From: Planctomycetota bacterium
Lineage (GTDB): Bacteria > Planctomycetota > Planctomycetia > Pirellulales > Lacipirellulaceae
DNA: 7,393 nucleotides
Reading direction: 5' to 3'
Assembly (NCBI GenBank): GCA_013151315.1
Contig: JAADIN010000157.1
Coordinates: 1-7,393, forward strand
The notes beneath the pieces are model-generated. The model searched no databases and had not been told where the DNA came from. It worked only from the letters and a program-made list of their open reading frames with translations. Below, piece after piece: positions 1-6,006 of this stretch. The position numbers were made by a program, and so were the translations under genes. Position 1 is the stretch's first letter. Every line of letters begins with the position of its first letter.

Positions 1-198
1 CAAGCGCACGACGAGTCGGGCACCTCGGTCCTTGTTATCGGCAGGCTAGCAAACTCGCCGTAATCGAAATACTCAGAATAATTGGAATTCTCTTACTAAA
101 CCGCCTAGGCTAACGTGCCAGCGTTGCTGCCTTGCATGCGTGCTTTCGCTGCGATTGAGCGACGAGCTTACCCTCCATTTAGCTCCGCCGCTTGCGGC
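1..198. other. Non-coding stretch left of fumC
   Basis: I see no supportable gene, tRNA or rRNA here. The stretch holds an 8-base palindrome GCCTAGGC at 103-110 and, at its right end, a short perfect hairpin (186-199) that belongs to the structured element described separately. The left edge could be the downstream flank of a gene outside the window. Nothing visible assigns a function. Confidence 0.5.
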
Positions 199-246
199 GC
201 ATAATTTACAAAGCTAAGCGGGGCAAGCCCCGCTGCTCAATTATGC
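186..246. repeat. Tandem-hairpin palindromic element (REP-like) after fumC
   Basis: Three nested or adjacent inverted repeats are packed into 61 bases. CGCCGC at 186-191 pairs with GCGGCG at 194-199 around TT. AGCGGGGC at 217-224 pairs with GCCCCGCT at 227-234 around AA. An outer arm GCATAATT at 199-206 pairs with AATTATGC at 239-246, and a minor AGC/GCT pair (212-214 with 235-237) lies between. The right outer arm ends on the last base of the fumC stop codon. Two GC-rich hairpins of similar design side by side resemble REP/BIME-type intergenic repeats. That class assignment is an inference, because copy number in the genome cannot be seen from one window. Confidence 0.55.
207..234 (-). terminator. 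Probable fumC transcription terminator
   Basis: Read on the minus strand, 11 bases after the fumC stop codon, there is a perfect 8-base GC-rich stem (positions 227-234 with 217-224) with a two-base TT loop. It is followed by the moderately T-rich TAGCTTTGTA. The stem is strong but the T tract is imperfect, so termination efficiency is uncertain. The hairpin may instead act mainly as an mRNA 3' end stabiliser or as part of the REP-like element. Confidence 0.5.
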
Positions 247-1661
247 TAGGCCGAGGGGCGTGTCATGCTATCGGGGTCGAGCAGTTCGTCCAATTCCGCT
301 GCGGGCAAAATATTTTTGTCGAGGCAAAGCTGACGAATCGTTTTGCCCGTTTTGAACGCCTCTTTGGCCAGCGCGGCCGACTCTTCGTAGCCAACCACCG
401 GTGCTAGCGAGGTGACGAGCATCAGCGATTGGTCAATCAACTCGCTGCAACGCTCTTCGTTGACTTCCAAGCCGACGAGCAATTTTTCGGTGAAGACGTT
501 TGCGGCATTTGCTAGCAAGTTTACCGATTCTAAAAACGCATCGATCATCACCGGCATCGCGACATTGAGTTCGAACAGCGAGCCGACGCCGCCCATGCCG
601 GCCATCGTCACGGTTGCATCATTGCCAATCACGCGACAGGCGACCTGGATGACCGACTCGCACATGACCGGATTGACCTTGCCCGGCATGATCGAGGAGC
701 CGGGCTGTGTGGCCGGCAGGCTGAGCTCAAAGATTCCGCAACGTGGGCCGGAGCCCAGGTGGCGAATGTCGTTGGCGATTTTTGAGAGCGAGACGGCAAT
801 CGTTTTTAGTTCGCCATGAGCGGCAACGAAGGAGTCTTTTGCCGCTTGGGCCTCGGGATGGTTGGTTGCTTCTTGAAATGGATTGCCCAACTTGGCAGAG
901 AGGGCTTTGCAAACGCGATCGGCAAATTCGGGGTGGGTGTTGATGCCCGTGCCGACGGCCGTGCCGCCGATGGGGAGATTTTCTAGCGTGCGCTGCAGGG
1001 CACGATTGGCACGCGTTGCGGCGTAGCGCGCTTGAGATGCGTAGCCCGAAAAAACTTGGCCGACGCGAATCGGCGTGGCATCCATCAGGTGGGTTCGGCC
1101 GATCTTTACGATCGTGTCCCATGCCGAGGCTTTAGCGTCCAGGGCGTCGGCCAATTTCGACAAAGCCGGCACCAAGTCGCCCGCCAACTGGCTTGTGGCC
1201 CCGATGTGCATGGCGGTCGGAAAAGTATCGTTCGACGATTGGCCCATGTTGACGTGGTCGTTGGGATGGACGGCACCCTCTTGCCCCTTTGCGCCGATGC
1301 CAAAGCCCAGTTTTTCGTTCGCGACGTTGGCAATCACCTCGTTCGCATTCATGTTCGTGCTCGTGCCGCTGCCGGTCTGGTAGATGTCGACCGGGAAATG
1401 GGCATCGTATTTTCCTGCAGCGACTTCGTCGGAAGCGGCAAGAATCGCTTCAGCGAGCTTGGGGTCGAGTTTTCCCAAGTCTTGATTCGCCTGGGCACAA
1501 GCCGCTTTCAAGTGTCCAAACGCATGAATCATCGTTGGCGGCAGTGGGCGGTTAGCAATCGGGAAATTTTCGATCGCGCGGGCGGTCGAGGCGCCGTAGA
1601 GGGCGTTGGCGGGGACTTGCATTTCGCCCATCGTGTCGCGTTCGGTGCGGAAGTTGGTCAT
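246..1661 (-). CDS. fumC: Class II fumarate hydratase
   Basis: This enzyme catalyses reversible hydration of fumarate to L-malate in the TCA cycle; it is cytosolic and homotetrameric, with no iron-sulfur cluster. The protein is 471 aa, normal for FumC. It opens with the typical MTNFRTERDTMGEMQVP. Visible family motifs are GSGTSTNMNANEV (97-109), HPNDHVNMGQSSND (132-145), GRTHLMDATP with the catalytic His191 (188-197), and the lid signature GSSIMPGKVNP (321-331) holding the conserved serine, lysine and asparagine. The frame stays open for 82 codons upstream, but that extension has no family similarity, so the start at 1661 is chosen. No clear Shine-Dalgarno precedes it. The lid is preceded by PATQP where E. 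coli FumC has PENEP. An aspartase or argininosuccinate lyase is less likely given the N-terminus and the HPNDHVN block. The upstream neighbour on the same strand is the mscS-like gene, 94 bases away. Confidence 0.96.
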   Translation of the reverse strand: MTNFRTERDTMGEMQVPANALYGASTARAIENFPIANRPLPPTMIHAFGHLKAACAQANQDLGKLDPKLAEAILAASDEVAAGKYDAHFPVDIYQTGSGTSTNMNANEVIANVANEKLGFGIGAKGQEGAVHPNDHVNMGQSSNDTFPTAMHIGATSQLAGDLVPALSKLADALDAKASAWDTIVKIGRTHLMDATPIRVGQVFSGYASQARYAATRANRALQRTLENLPIGGTAVGTGINTHPEFADRVCKALSAKLGNPFQEATNHPEAQAAKDSFVAAHGELKTIAVSLSKIANDIRHLGSGPRCGIFELSLPATQPGSSIMPGKVNPVMCESVIQVACRVIGNDATVTMAGMGGVGSLFELNVAMPVMIDAFLESVNLLANAANVFTEKLLVGLEVNEERCSELIDQSLMLVTSLAPVVGYEESAALAKEAFKTGKTIRQLCLDKNILPAAELDELLDPDSMTRPSA

Positions 1662-1755
1662 GAGAGGGCTCGGGGGGAAGAGGTGGCTGCGCTGGTGAAG
1701 GGAAGGCGTCGTGGCCGACGGCGCTAACTTACTGCTTGCGATGGAGGGTCGCAAC

Positions 1756-2693
1756 CTAAGCGGGTTTGTCGAGGTGAACATCCATTTGGGGATACGGGAT
1801 GCCGATCCGAGCGCGGTCGAGCTCGATTTTGACCGCTCGAATGAGGGCTTGTTTCGCGTCGCCGAAATCGTTGCCGCGAGCCCAAATCCGTACCGACCAA
1901 TCGACACTTGAAGCTCCTAGTCCGGTCAGCACAACCGCGGGCTCGGGGTCGCTCGTGCGTAAAGACACGGTGCTGATTGCGGTTTCCAATGCATGGCGAG
2001 TTTTGTCGATGTCTGCCGAGTAGTCGGTTCCGACTTCTATGTCGACCCGGCGCACCGGATGGTAGGTGATATTTTCGATCACCGCGCCAAAAATTTCGCT
2101 GTTGGGGATGATGAACCGGCGGTTGTCGAAGGTGTCGATCGCGGTGGTGAAAAGCTCGATTTCGAAGACTTTGCCCAGATTGCCGGCGATGTTGACGACG
2201 TCGCCGATTTTGTACGGACGAAAAATAAGCAGCATCGCCCCGCGGCAAAATTGGAGAGCGTGCCCTGGAATGCCAAGCCAATGGCCAAGCCGGCGGCACC
2301 GATGACCGCGGCAAAACTGGTCGTTTCGACGCCAAAGTAGCTGAGGCAGGTGAGCGCGGTGAGCCCCAGAATCAGCCAGCGCACCATTTTAGAAACAAAG
2401 GTGGTAAGCGTCTCGTCGAACTTCACACGTCGCAGGCCGGTGCGGACGAGCATCGAGGCCCAGCTCGAAATGGTCCACGCGAGCACCATCAGGACGACGA
2501 CGAACATGGCGCGCAAGCCGTAGAAGGTCGCCACATAAATCCATTCGTCATTCCCAAACTCGCCCCAATTCAAGCGAGAAAATTTACCAAGAACGTCCGT
2601 TCTCCATGCTTCTGTGCCGGGGGGCATTTTCTTTGAGAGGACCTCGGCAATCTTGGAAGCCGCGGTGCTTTGAGCAAAAAGATGTAGATTCAT
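1756..2693 (-). pseudogene. MscS-family mechanosensitive channel, frameshifted
   Basis: Small-conductance mechanosensitive channels are inner-membrane homoheptamers that release osmolytes on hypoosmotic shock. Two minus-strand frames together give one complete family member of about 312 aa, close to E. coli MscS (286 aa). Frame one, from ATG at 2693, carries about 50 soluble residues, TM1 (about 54-80), TM2 (about 104-122) and the start of pore helix TM3, ending at GLAFQGTLSNFAAG (about 139-152). Frame two (1756-2235) resumes exactly with MLLIFRPYKIGDVV, then the beta domain and the cytoplasmic alpha/beta domain, ending near the typical IPYPQMDVHL. The break is at a C4 run on the plus strand (2238-2241): one extra C would restore the expected ...AAGAMLLIF. 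Without it, frame one runs out of frame to 2079. This is a sequencing or assembly error, a recent inactivating deletion, or less likely recoding. A GTG at 2696 is an alternative start. No large periplasmic domain is present, so it is a simple MscS rather than an MscK/MscM type. Confidence 0.88.
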
Positions 2694-2844
2694 CACAGGT
2701 ATGCCAGCAAGAGTGATGTGAAGTGAAGCGAGAAATTGCCAAGAGCCGCTATCTATCCCTTCTGCGCCAGCTTGTCGAGATCAGCCCGTGCTAGCATGGC
2801 AACGCTCTTGCTGGACACCGCCGCTGGGTCGTATTATTTCGCCA
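2694..2844. other. Divergent intergenic region between mscS-like gene and scpB
   Basis: This 151-base region separates the minus-strand channel gene from plus-strand scpB, so both need promoters from it. A plausible promoter is visible only for scpB. A 10-base sequence CCAGCAAGAG at 2704-2713 recurs inverted at 2805-2814 (CTCTTGCTGG), near each end of the region, and the right copy overlaps the candidate -35 box of scpB. It could be a paired binding site, but one window cannot separate this from chance. Confidence 0.4.
2808..2837 (+). promoter_or_regulatory. Candidate sigma70-type promoter of scpB (leaderless)
   Basis: TTGCTG at 2808-2813 is followed by an 18-base spacer and TATTAT at 2832-2837 (five of six matches to TATAAT). 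The -35 is only a half match. The -10 box ends seven bases before the ATG at 2845, so the transcript would begin at or next to the start codon and carry no leader. This fits the absence of any Shine-Dalgarno there. Confidence 0.45.
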
Positions 2845-3567
2845 ATGCCCCCTTCCGAGCCAGAACAGGAAAAAGAGTCCGCAGCCCCGCAGGGTGGCGA
2901 CGATTCTGCGCAGGGTCGGTTTTCGCTGCATCGATTGTCGGCCGCCTTTGCCAAGCTGACCGGCACGAGCGAGCCGAAGCCCGAACCCTCGGAGGTTGCC
3001 GATTCGCTTGGCGAATCTACTGCTGCCACAACGATCGGCGAGGTCGTTTCGCCGCGAATGATTATCGAGGGCATGCTGTTTGTTGGCGACAGCGAGGGTC
3101 GCCCTCTGACCAACCGGCAACTGGCGGCCAACATTCGCGATGTCTCGCCAAAGGAAGTCGACGAGCTGGTTGGTGAGCTCAACCAGAGTTACCGCCGATC
3201 GCGAGCGTCCTACGAAGTGGTCAGCGAAGGGGCCGGCTATCGGATGCAAATCCGGCCCGAGATGGACTCGATACGACACCGGTTTCATGGCAAAGTACGC
3301 GAGGCGCGGCTAACGCCCACGGCAATCGAAGTGCTGTCGGTGGTCGCCTATCGTCAACCGATCACCGGCGAGGAAGTGGGTAAACTTCGCAGCTCAAAAA
3401 GTAGTGGGATTCTTGCCCAGCTCGTCCGGCGAGGCCTGCTTCGCATCGAACGGGCTGCCGATTCTCCTCGGAAACCTACCTATCATACCACCGAAAGATT
3501 CAACGGCCTGTTCCAGGTCGCCTCGGCCGCCGACCTTCCCAAAAGCGAAGACCTGGATGACTCCTAG
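2845..3567 (+). CDS. scpB: Segregation and condensation protein B
   Basis: ScpB is the kite-type partner of ScpA in the SMC-ScpAB condensin complex, which organises and segregates the nucleoid. The 240-aa product has an acidic, low-complexity N-terminal stretch of about 65 residues. After it come the first winged-helix domain (about 70-138, IIEGMLFVGDSEGRPLT, then QLAANI and ELNQSY) and the second (about 155-227, LTPTAIEVLSVVAYRQPITGEEV, LVRRGLL, and the closing YHTTERFNGLFQV). These blocks are characteristic of ScpB, which is usually 180-250 aa. The frame is open from GTG at 2788, but the ATG at 2845 is preferred: the intervening residues are not family-like and a promoter lies across them. 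scpA is not adjacent, unlike in Firmicutes. The N-terminal extension is poorly conserved in type, and its role is unknown. Confidence 0.93.
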   Translation: MPPSEPEQEKESAAPQGGDDSAQGRFSLHRLSAAFAKLTGTSEPKPEPSEVADSLGESTAATTIGEVVSPRMIIEGMLFVGDSEGRPLTNRQLAANIRDVSPKEVDELVGELNQSYRRSRASYEVVSEGAGYRMQIRPEMDSIRHRFHGKVREARLTPTAIEVLSVVAYRQPITGEEVGKLRSSKSSGILAQLVRRGLLRIERAADSPRKPTYHTTERFNGLFQVASAADLPKSEDLDDS

Positions 3568-3763
3568 TCCTGCAGGGGGGACCTCTTTGCTTCACTTTTT
3601 AGGGCCTAAGTGTTTGTGAGTAGAGAAGTTAAGTCGGCTATTCGGAAAACTGGCCCTAGCGGGCCGTTGCGGTCTTGCTAGAATTCCCGCCTTCGTTGTC
3701 AGACAATGAAAGCGAGTGCTTTGTCTCATCTGATATTTGTGATCGTTCCTTTGCGTTTTTTCT
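3568..3763. other. Intergenic region between scpB and rpe
   Basis: This 196-base gap contains no supportable gene. It holds a GC-rich hairpin (GGCCC at 3652-3656 pairing with GGGCC at 3661-3665 around TAGC), 84 bases after the scpB stop and lacking a T tract. It also has an extended -10 box just downstream and an 11-base perfect palindrome TTGTCAGACAA at 3696-3706 in what would be the rpe leader. The hairpin might mark the scpB mRNA 3' end, and the palindrome might be an operator; both readings are weak. Confidence 0.4.
3676..3684 (+). promoter_or_regulatory. Candidate extended -10 promoter for rpe
   Basis: TGC directly precedes TAGAAT, giving a TGn-TATAAT-like extended -10 element, which needs little or no -35 contact; indeed no good -35 is present 16-18 bases upstream. 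Transcription would start near 3691, leaving a leader of roughly 70 bases before the rpe ATG, with the TTGTCAGACAA palindrome inside it. Confidence 0.35.
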
Positions 3764-4456
3764 ATGTCCAAAATTCGTCCCCTTGCTGATTTGCGTGAAG
3801 CCTCGCCGGTGGTTCTGCCATCGCTGTTGCTCTGCGACTTTGGAAATTTGGAGCGCGAAGTCCAGGAATTAGAAGCGGCGGGGGTTCGCGGATATCACCT
3901 CGACGTGATGGACGGCCATTTTGTGCCCAACATGTCTTACGGACTCCCGATCGTCGAAGCGATGCGCCGGTTGACCGATTTACCGTTGGACGTGCATCTG
4001 ATGATTTCCGATCCGGGCAAGTATGTGCGGCGGTTTGCCGAGGCAGGTGCCGATGTGCTCACGATTCATGCGGAAGCGGTGGAAGACCCCAGGCCCGTTT
4101 TGGAAGAAATTCGCGAGTTAGGAGTCGGAGCAGGGTTGGCCGTTAATCCGGCGACACCGGTCACAAAGATCGAGCCTGCACTTTCCTTATGCCATCTCGT
4201 GCTCGTGATGAGTGTCGTGCCCGGTTTTGGAGGGCAAGCGTTTGATGAGGGGGCGCTCGACAAACTACGGACATTGCGCCGCCAATTGCCTGACGACGTG
4301 CTCTTGGAAGTCGATGGCGGAGTGAACGAAGCAACCATTTCTGCCTGCGGAGAGGCGGGAGCCCAACTGTTGGTTGCCGGTTCGGCAATCTTTGGCAAAT
4401 CAGATTATGCCGCTGCCGTGGCCAAGTTGACACGGCTAGCAGGCGCAAACCGTTAA
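3764..4456 (+). CDS. rpe: Ribulose-phosphate 3-epimerase
   Basis: This enzyme interconverts D-ribulose 5-phosphate and D-xylulose 5-phosphate in the pentose phosphate pathway (and the Calvin cycle where present). It is a cytosolic TIM barrel of 230 aa, the normal family length. Metal-binding and catalytic positions are present: HLDVMDGHFVPN (45-56) with His45 and Asp47, LDVHLM with His78, and VDGG with Asp184. The phosphate-binding loops PGFGGQAF (153-160) and GSAIF (206-210) are intact. The substrate loop starts PSLLLCDF where most bacterial enzymes read PSILSADF. The ATG at 3764 gives an N-terminus of about 15 residues before the first beta strand, slightly longer than in E. coli; no strong Shine-Dalgarno supports it. 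The phosphatase-like gene follows after 23 bases, suggesting cotranscription. Confidence 0.95.
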   Translation: MSKIRPLADLREASPVVLPSLLLCDFGNLEREVQELEAAGVRGYHLDVMDGHFVPNMSYGLPIVEAMRRLTDLPLDVHLMISDPGKYVRRFAEAGADVLTIHAEAVEDPRPVLEEIRELGVGAGLAVNPATPVTKIEPALSLCHLVLVMSVVPGFGGQAFDEGALDKLRTLRRQLPDDVLLEVDGGVNEATISACGEAGAQLLVAGSAIFGKSDYAAAVAKLTRLAGANR

Positions 4457-4479
4457 GAAAACCCTAGGACTTTTGAACT

Positions 4480-5058
4480 ATGTTATCTCTCTTGTTGGTT
4501 CGCACGGGATCGACCGAATACGACTGCCAAGGGCGCGTTCAAGGAACGCTCGACGTGCCGTTGAGTGAAGATGGGCGACTGCAAATCGAGCAGGTTGCCG
4601 AGCAAATCGCTGACCGCGAAATCGAGGCCCTGCTGGCAGGTCCTTGCGGCGCGACTCAGCAGTCGGCCAACATCCTGGCCGAGCGATTGCATTTGAAGGT
4701 CAAGACGCTCGACGGACTCGCAAATCTCGATCACGGTTTGTGGCAGGGAATGCTGATCGACGACGTGAAGACCAAGCAGCCGAAAGTCTATCGACAATGG
4801 CAAGATCATCCCGAAACGGTTTGTCCCCCCGACGGAGAAACTCTCGCCGTGGCCTTCGATCGGCTGCACGAGGCCGTGGCCAAAATCGTGAAGAAGTACA
4901 AGTCGGGCACCGTAGCTGTGGTGGTCGCCGAGCCGCTGGCGAGCCTTTTGAGGAACACTTTGCGCGACGATGCTTTGGGCAACCTCTGGTGCGTGGAAGA
5001 CGAAAAATTGCCTCTGTGGGAGATTCTCGAGGTTCCCACGGAAGTGGCGAGCGGTTAG
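4480..5058 (+). CDS. Histidine-phosphatase-fold protein lacking catalytic residues
   Basis: The 192-aa product matches the phosphoglycerate mutase-like (histidine phosphatase) superfamily in layout. LLLVRTGSTEYDCQGRVQG (4-22) corresponds to the usual LVRHGET...GR.QG, followed by DVPLSEDGR (25-33), LDHGLWQG (83-90), YRQWQDHPE (104-112), PPDGET (116-121) and VAVVVAEPLASLL (145-157). The nucleophilic histidine of RHG is Thr9. The second histidine, normally in a V.HG motif, is replaced at Ala150. The arginine of the S.L.R...TA segment is Ala58, and the acid/base glutamate maps to Asn82. Only Arg8 of the phosphate pocket remains. Phosphotransfer by the known mechanism is therefore unlikely, and a binding, scaffold or regulatory role is an inference. 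AGGA at 4466-4469 is a plausible Shine-Dalgarno. Automatic annotation would probably call it phosphoglycerate mutase, which I think is misleading. Its place between rpe and accD does not reveal a ligand. Confidence 0.82.
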   Translation: MLSLLLVRTGSTEYDCQGRVQGTLDVPLSEDGRLQIEQVAEQIADREIEALLAGPCGATQQSANILAERLHLKVKTLDGLANLDHGLWQGMLIDDVKTKQPKVYRQWQDHPETVCPPDGETLAVAFDRLHEAVAKIVKKYKSGTVAVVVAEPLASLLRNTLRDDALGNLWCVEDEKLPLWEILEVPTEVASG

Positions 5059-5114
5059 CAACCCGTTGAGGAAACCTTTCCTTCCGAGGCATGGCTGGCG
5101 GGCAATGGGGCTGA

Positions 5115-5120
5115 TATACT
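5115..5120 (+). promoter_or_regulatory. Candidate -10 box of accD (leaderless)
   Basis: TATACT matches five of six consensus positions and ends six bases before the accD ATG at 5127, so transcription would start at about the start codon. The hexamer 17 bases upstream, TGGCTG at 5092-5097, is a poor -35. The arrangement parallels scpB and the lack of a Shine-Dalgarno. It would let accD be expressed independently of rpe and the phosphatase-like gene. Confidence 0.35.
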
Positions 5121-5126
5121 GGTGCA

Positions 5127-5981
5127 ATGGCCACCAGCGAAACCGATACCGCGAGCGAGAAAGCCACCAAGCCGGCGCGCGAAAAGCGGGGCGTCCCGGG
5201 AGGGCTCTGGTTACGCTGTGAAGGTTGTGGAGCGATGATTTTCCGCAAGGAAGTCCAGCGCCTCACCAACGTTTGCCCCGAGTGCGATTTCCACATGTAC
5301 CTCAGCGCCCGCGATCGAATCGCTTCGGTGCTCGACGAGGGAACCTTCGAAGAGTGGGATGCCCGTCTGGAACCCGTGGATCCGTTGGAATTTGAGGATA
5401 AGAAAAAATACAAAGATCGTTTGGTAGCCGAACAAAAACGGACCGGCTTGCTCGATGCCGCGTTGACCGGCACCGGGATGATTCGTGCCCGTCGGGTTGC
5501 TTTTGGGGTAACCGACTCGGCGTTTATCATGGGGAGCATGGGCTCGGTTGTTGGCGAGCGGCTCACGCGTTTGATCGAACGTGCGACCGACCAAAATTTG
5601 CCCCTAATTATTGTCAGCGGTTCGGGCGGCGGAGCACGTATGCACGAGGGAATTTTTTCGCTGCTGCAAATGGCAAAAGTCTCGGCCGCTTTGGCACGCT
5701 ACGCTGAGGCAACCGGATTGTTTATCTCGGTTTTGACCAATCCAACGATGGGAGGCGTTGCCGCCAGTTTCGCATCGCTGGGCGACGTGATTCTTGCCGA
5801 GCCGAAGGCGCTGATCGGGTTTGCCGGCCCGCGAACGATCAAAGCCACGATTCGGATCGAGTTACCCGAGGGATTTCAAACGAGCGAGTTTTTGCTTGAG
5901 CACGGCTATATCGACCGCATCGTCAAGCGGGCCGATCTCAAGAGCGAAATTGCCCGGCTTATCGATTACTGCGGGAAATGA
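5127..5981 (+). CDS. accD: Acetyl-CoA carboxylase carboxyltransferase subunit beta
   Basis: AccD and AccA form the carboxyltransferase that moves the carboxyl group from carboxybiotin on the biotin carrier protein to acetyl-CoA, making malonyl-CoA for fatty acid synthesis. The 284-aa protein has a charged N-terminal tail (1-25), a four-cysteine zinc ribbon (Cys31, Cys34, Cys50, Cys53) and the crotonase-like carboxyltransferase core. Core landmarks are FIMGSMGSVVGE (133-144), the glycine loop SGSGGGARMHEG (164-175), FSLLQMAKVSAAL (177-189), LTNPTMGGVAASFASLGD (203-220) and GFAGPR.I (231-238). The E. coli counterpart of the glycine loop reads SASGGARM, so this protein seems to have one extra glycine. 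accA is not nearby. The start at 5127 places the zinc ribbon at its usual distance from the N-terminus. The preceding gene ends 68 bases upstream. Confidence 0.96.
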   Translation: MATSETDTASEKATKPAREKRGVPGGLWLRCEGCGAMIFRKEVQRLTNVCPECDFHMYLSARDRIASVLDEGTFEEWDARLEPVDPLEFEDKKKYKDRLVAEQKRTGLLDAALTGTGMIRARRVAFGVTDSAFIMGSMGSVVGERLTRLIERATDQNLPLIIVSGSGGGARMHEGIFSLLQMAKVSAALARYAEATGLFISVLTNPTMGGVAASFASLGDVILAEPKALIGFAGPRTIKATIRIELPEGFQTSEFLLEHGYIDRIVKRADLKSEIARLIDYCGK

Positions 5982-6006
5982 AAGTAACACAAACTGAAAA
6001 GAGTTC

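Noticed and set aside
1032..1727. Long plus-strand reading frame (231 codons) opposite fumC
   Set aside because: It lies fully opposite the conserved fumC coding sequence, its translation is arginine- and valine-rich without family motifs, and GC-rich codon bias explains the open antisense frame.
1662..1907. N-terminal extension of the fumarase by 82 residues
   Set aside because: The extension overlaps the 3' end of the mscS-like gene, looks like low-complexity translation, and FumC proteins begin at the MTNFRTERD motif. An organelle-like targeting peptide has no basis here.
2079..2237. Programmed -1 ribosomal frameshift in the mscS-like gene
   Set aside because: The junction GCGGGGCGATG lacks a canonical X-XXY-YYZ slippery heptamer and I see no strong downstream stem. 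A homopolymer error or mutation is simpler.
3569..3603. Intrinsic terminator right after scpB
   Set aside because: Only a 4-base GTCC/GGAC pairing and an 8-base CCTGCAGG palindrome are present before the T-rich stretch, too weak to call.
4700..5566. Long minus-strand reading frame (288 codons) across the pseudo-phosphatase and accD
   Set aside because: It is antisense to two recognisable genes, has serine/arginine/proline-rich composition typical of shadow frames, and shows no domain.
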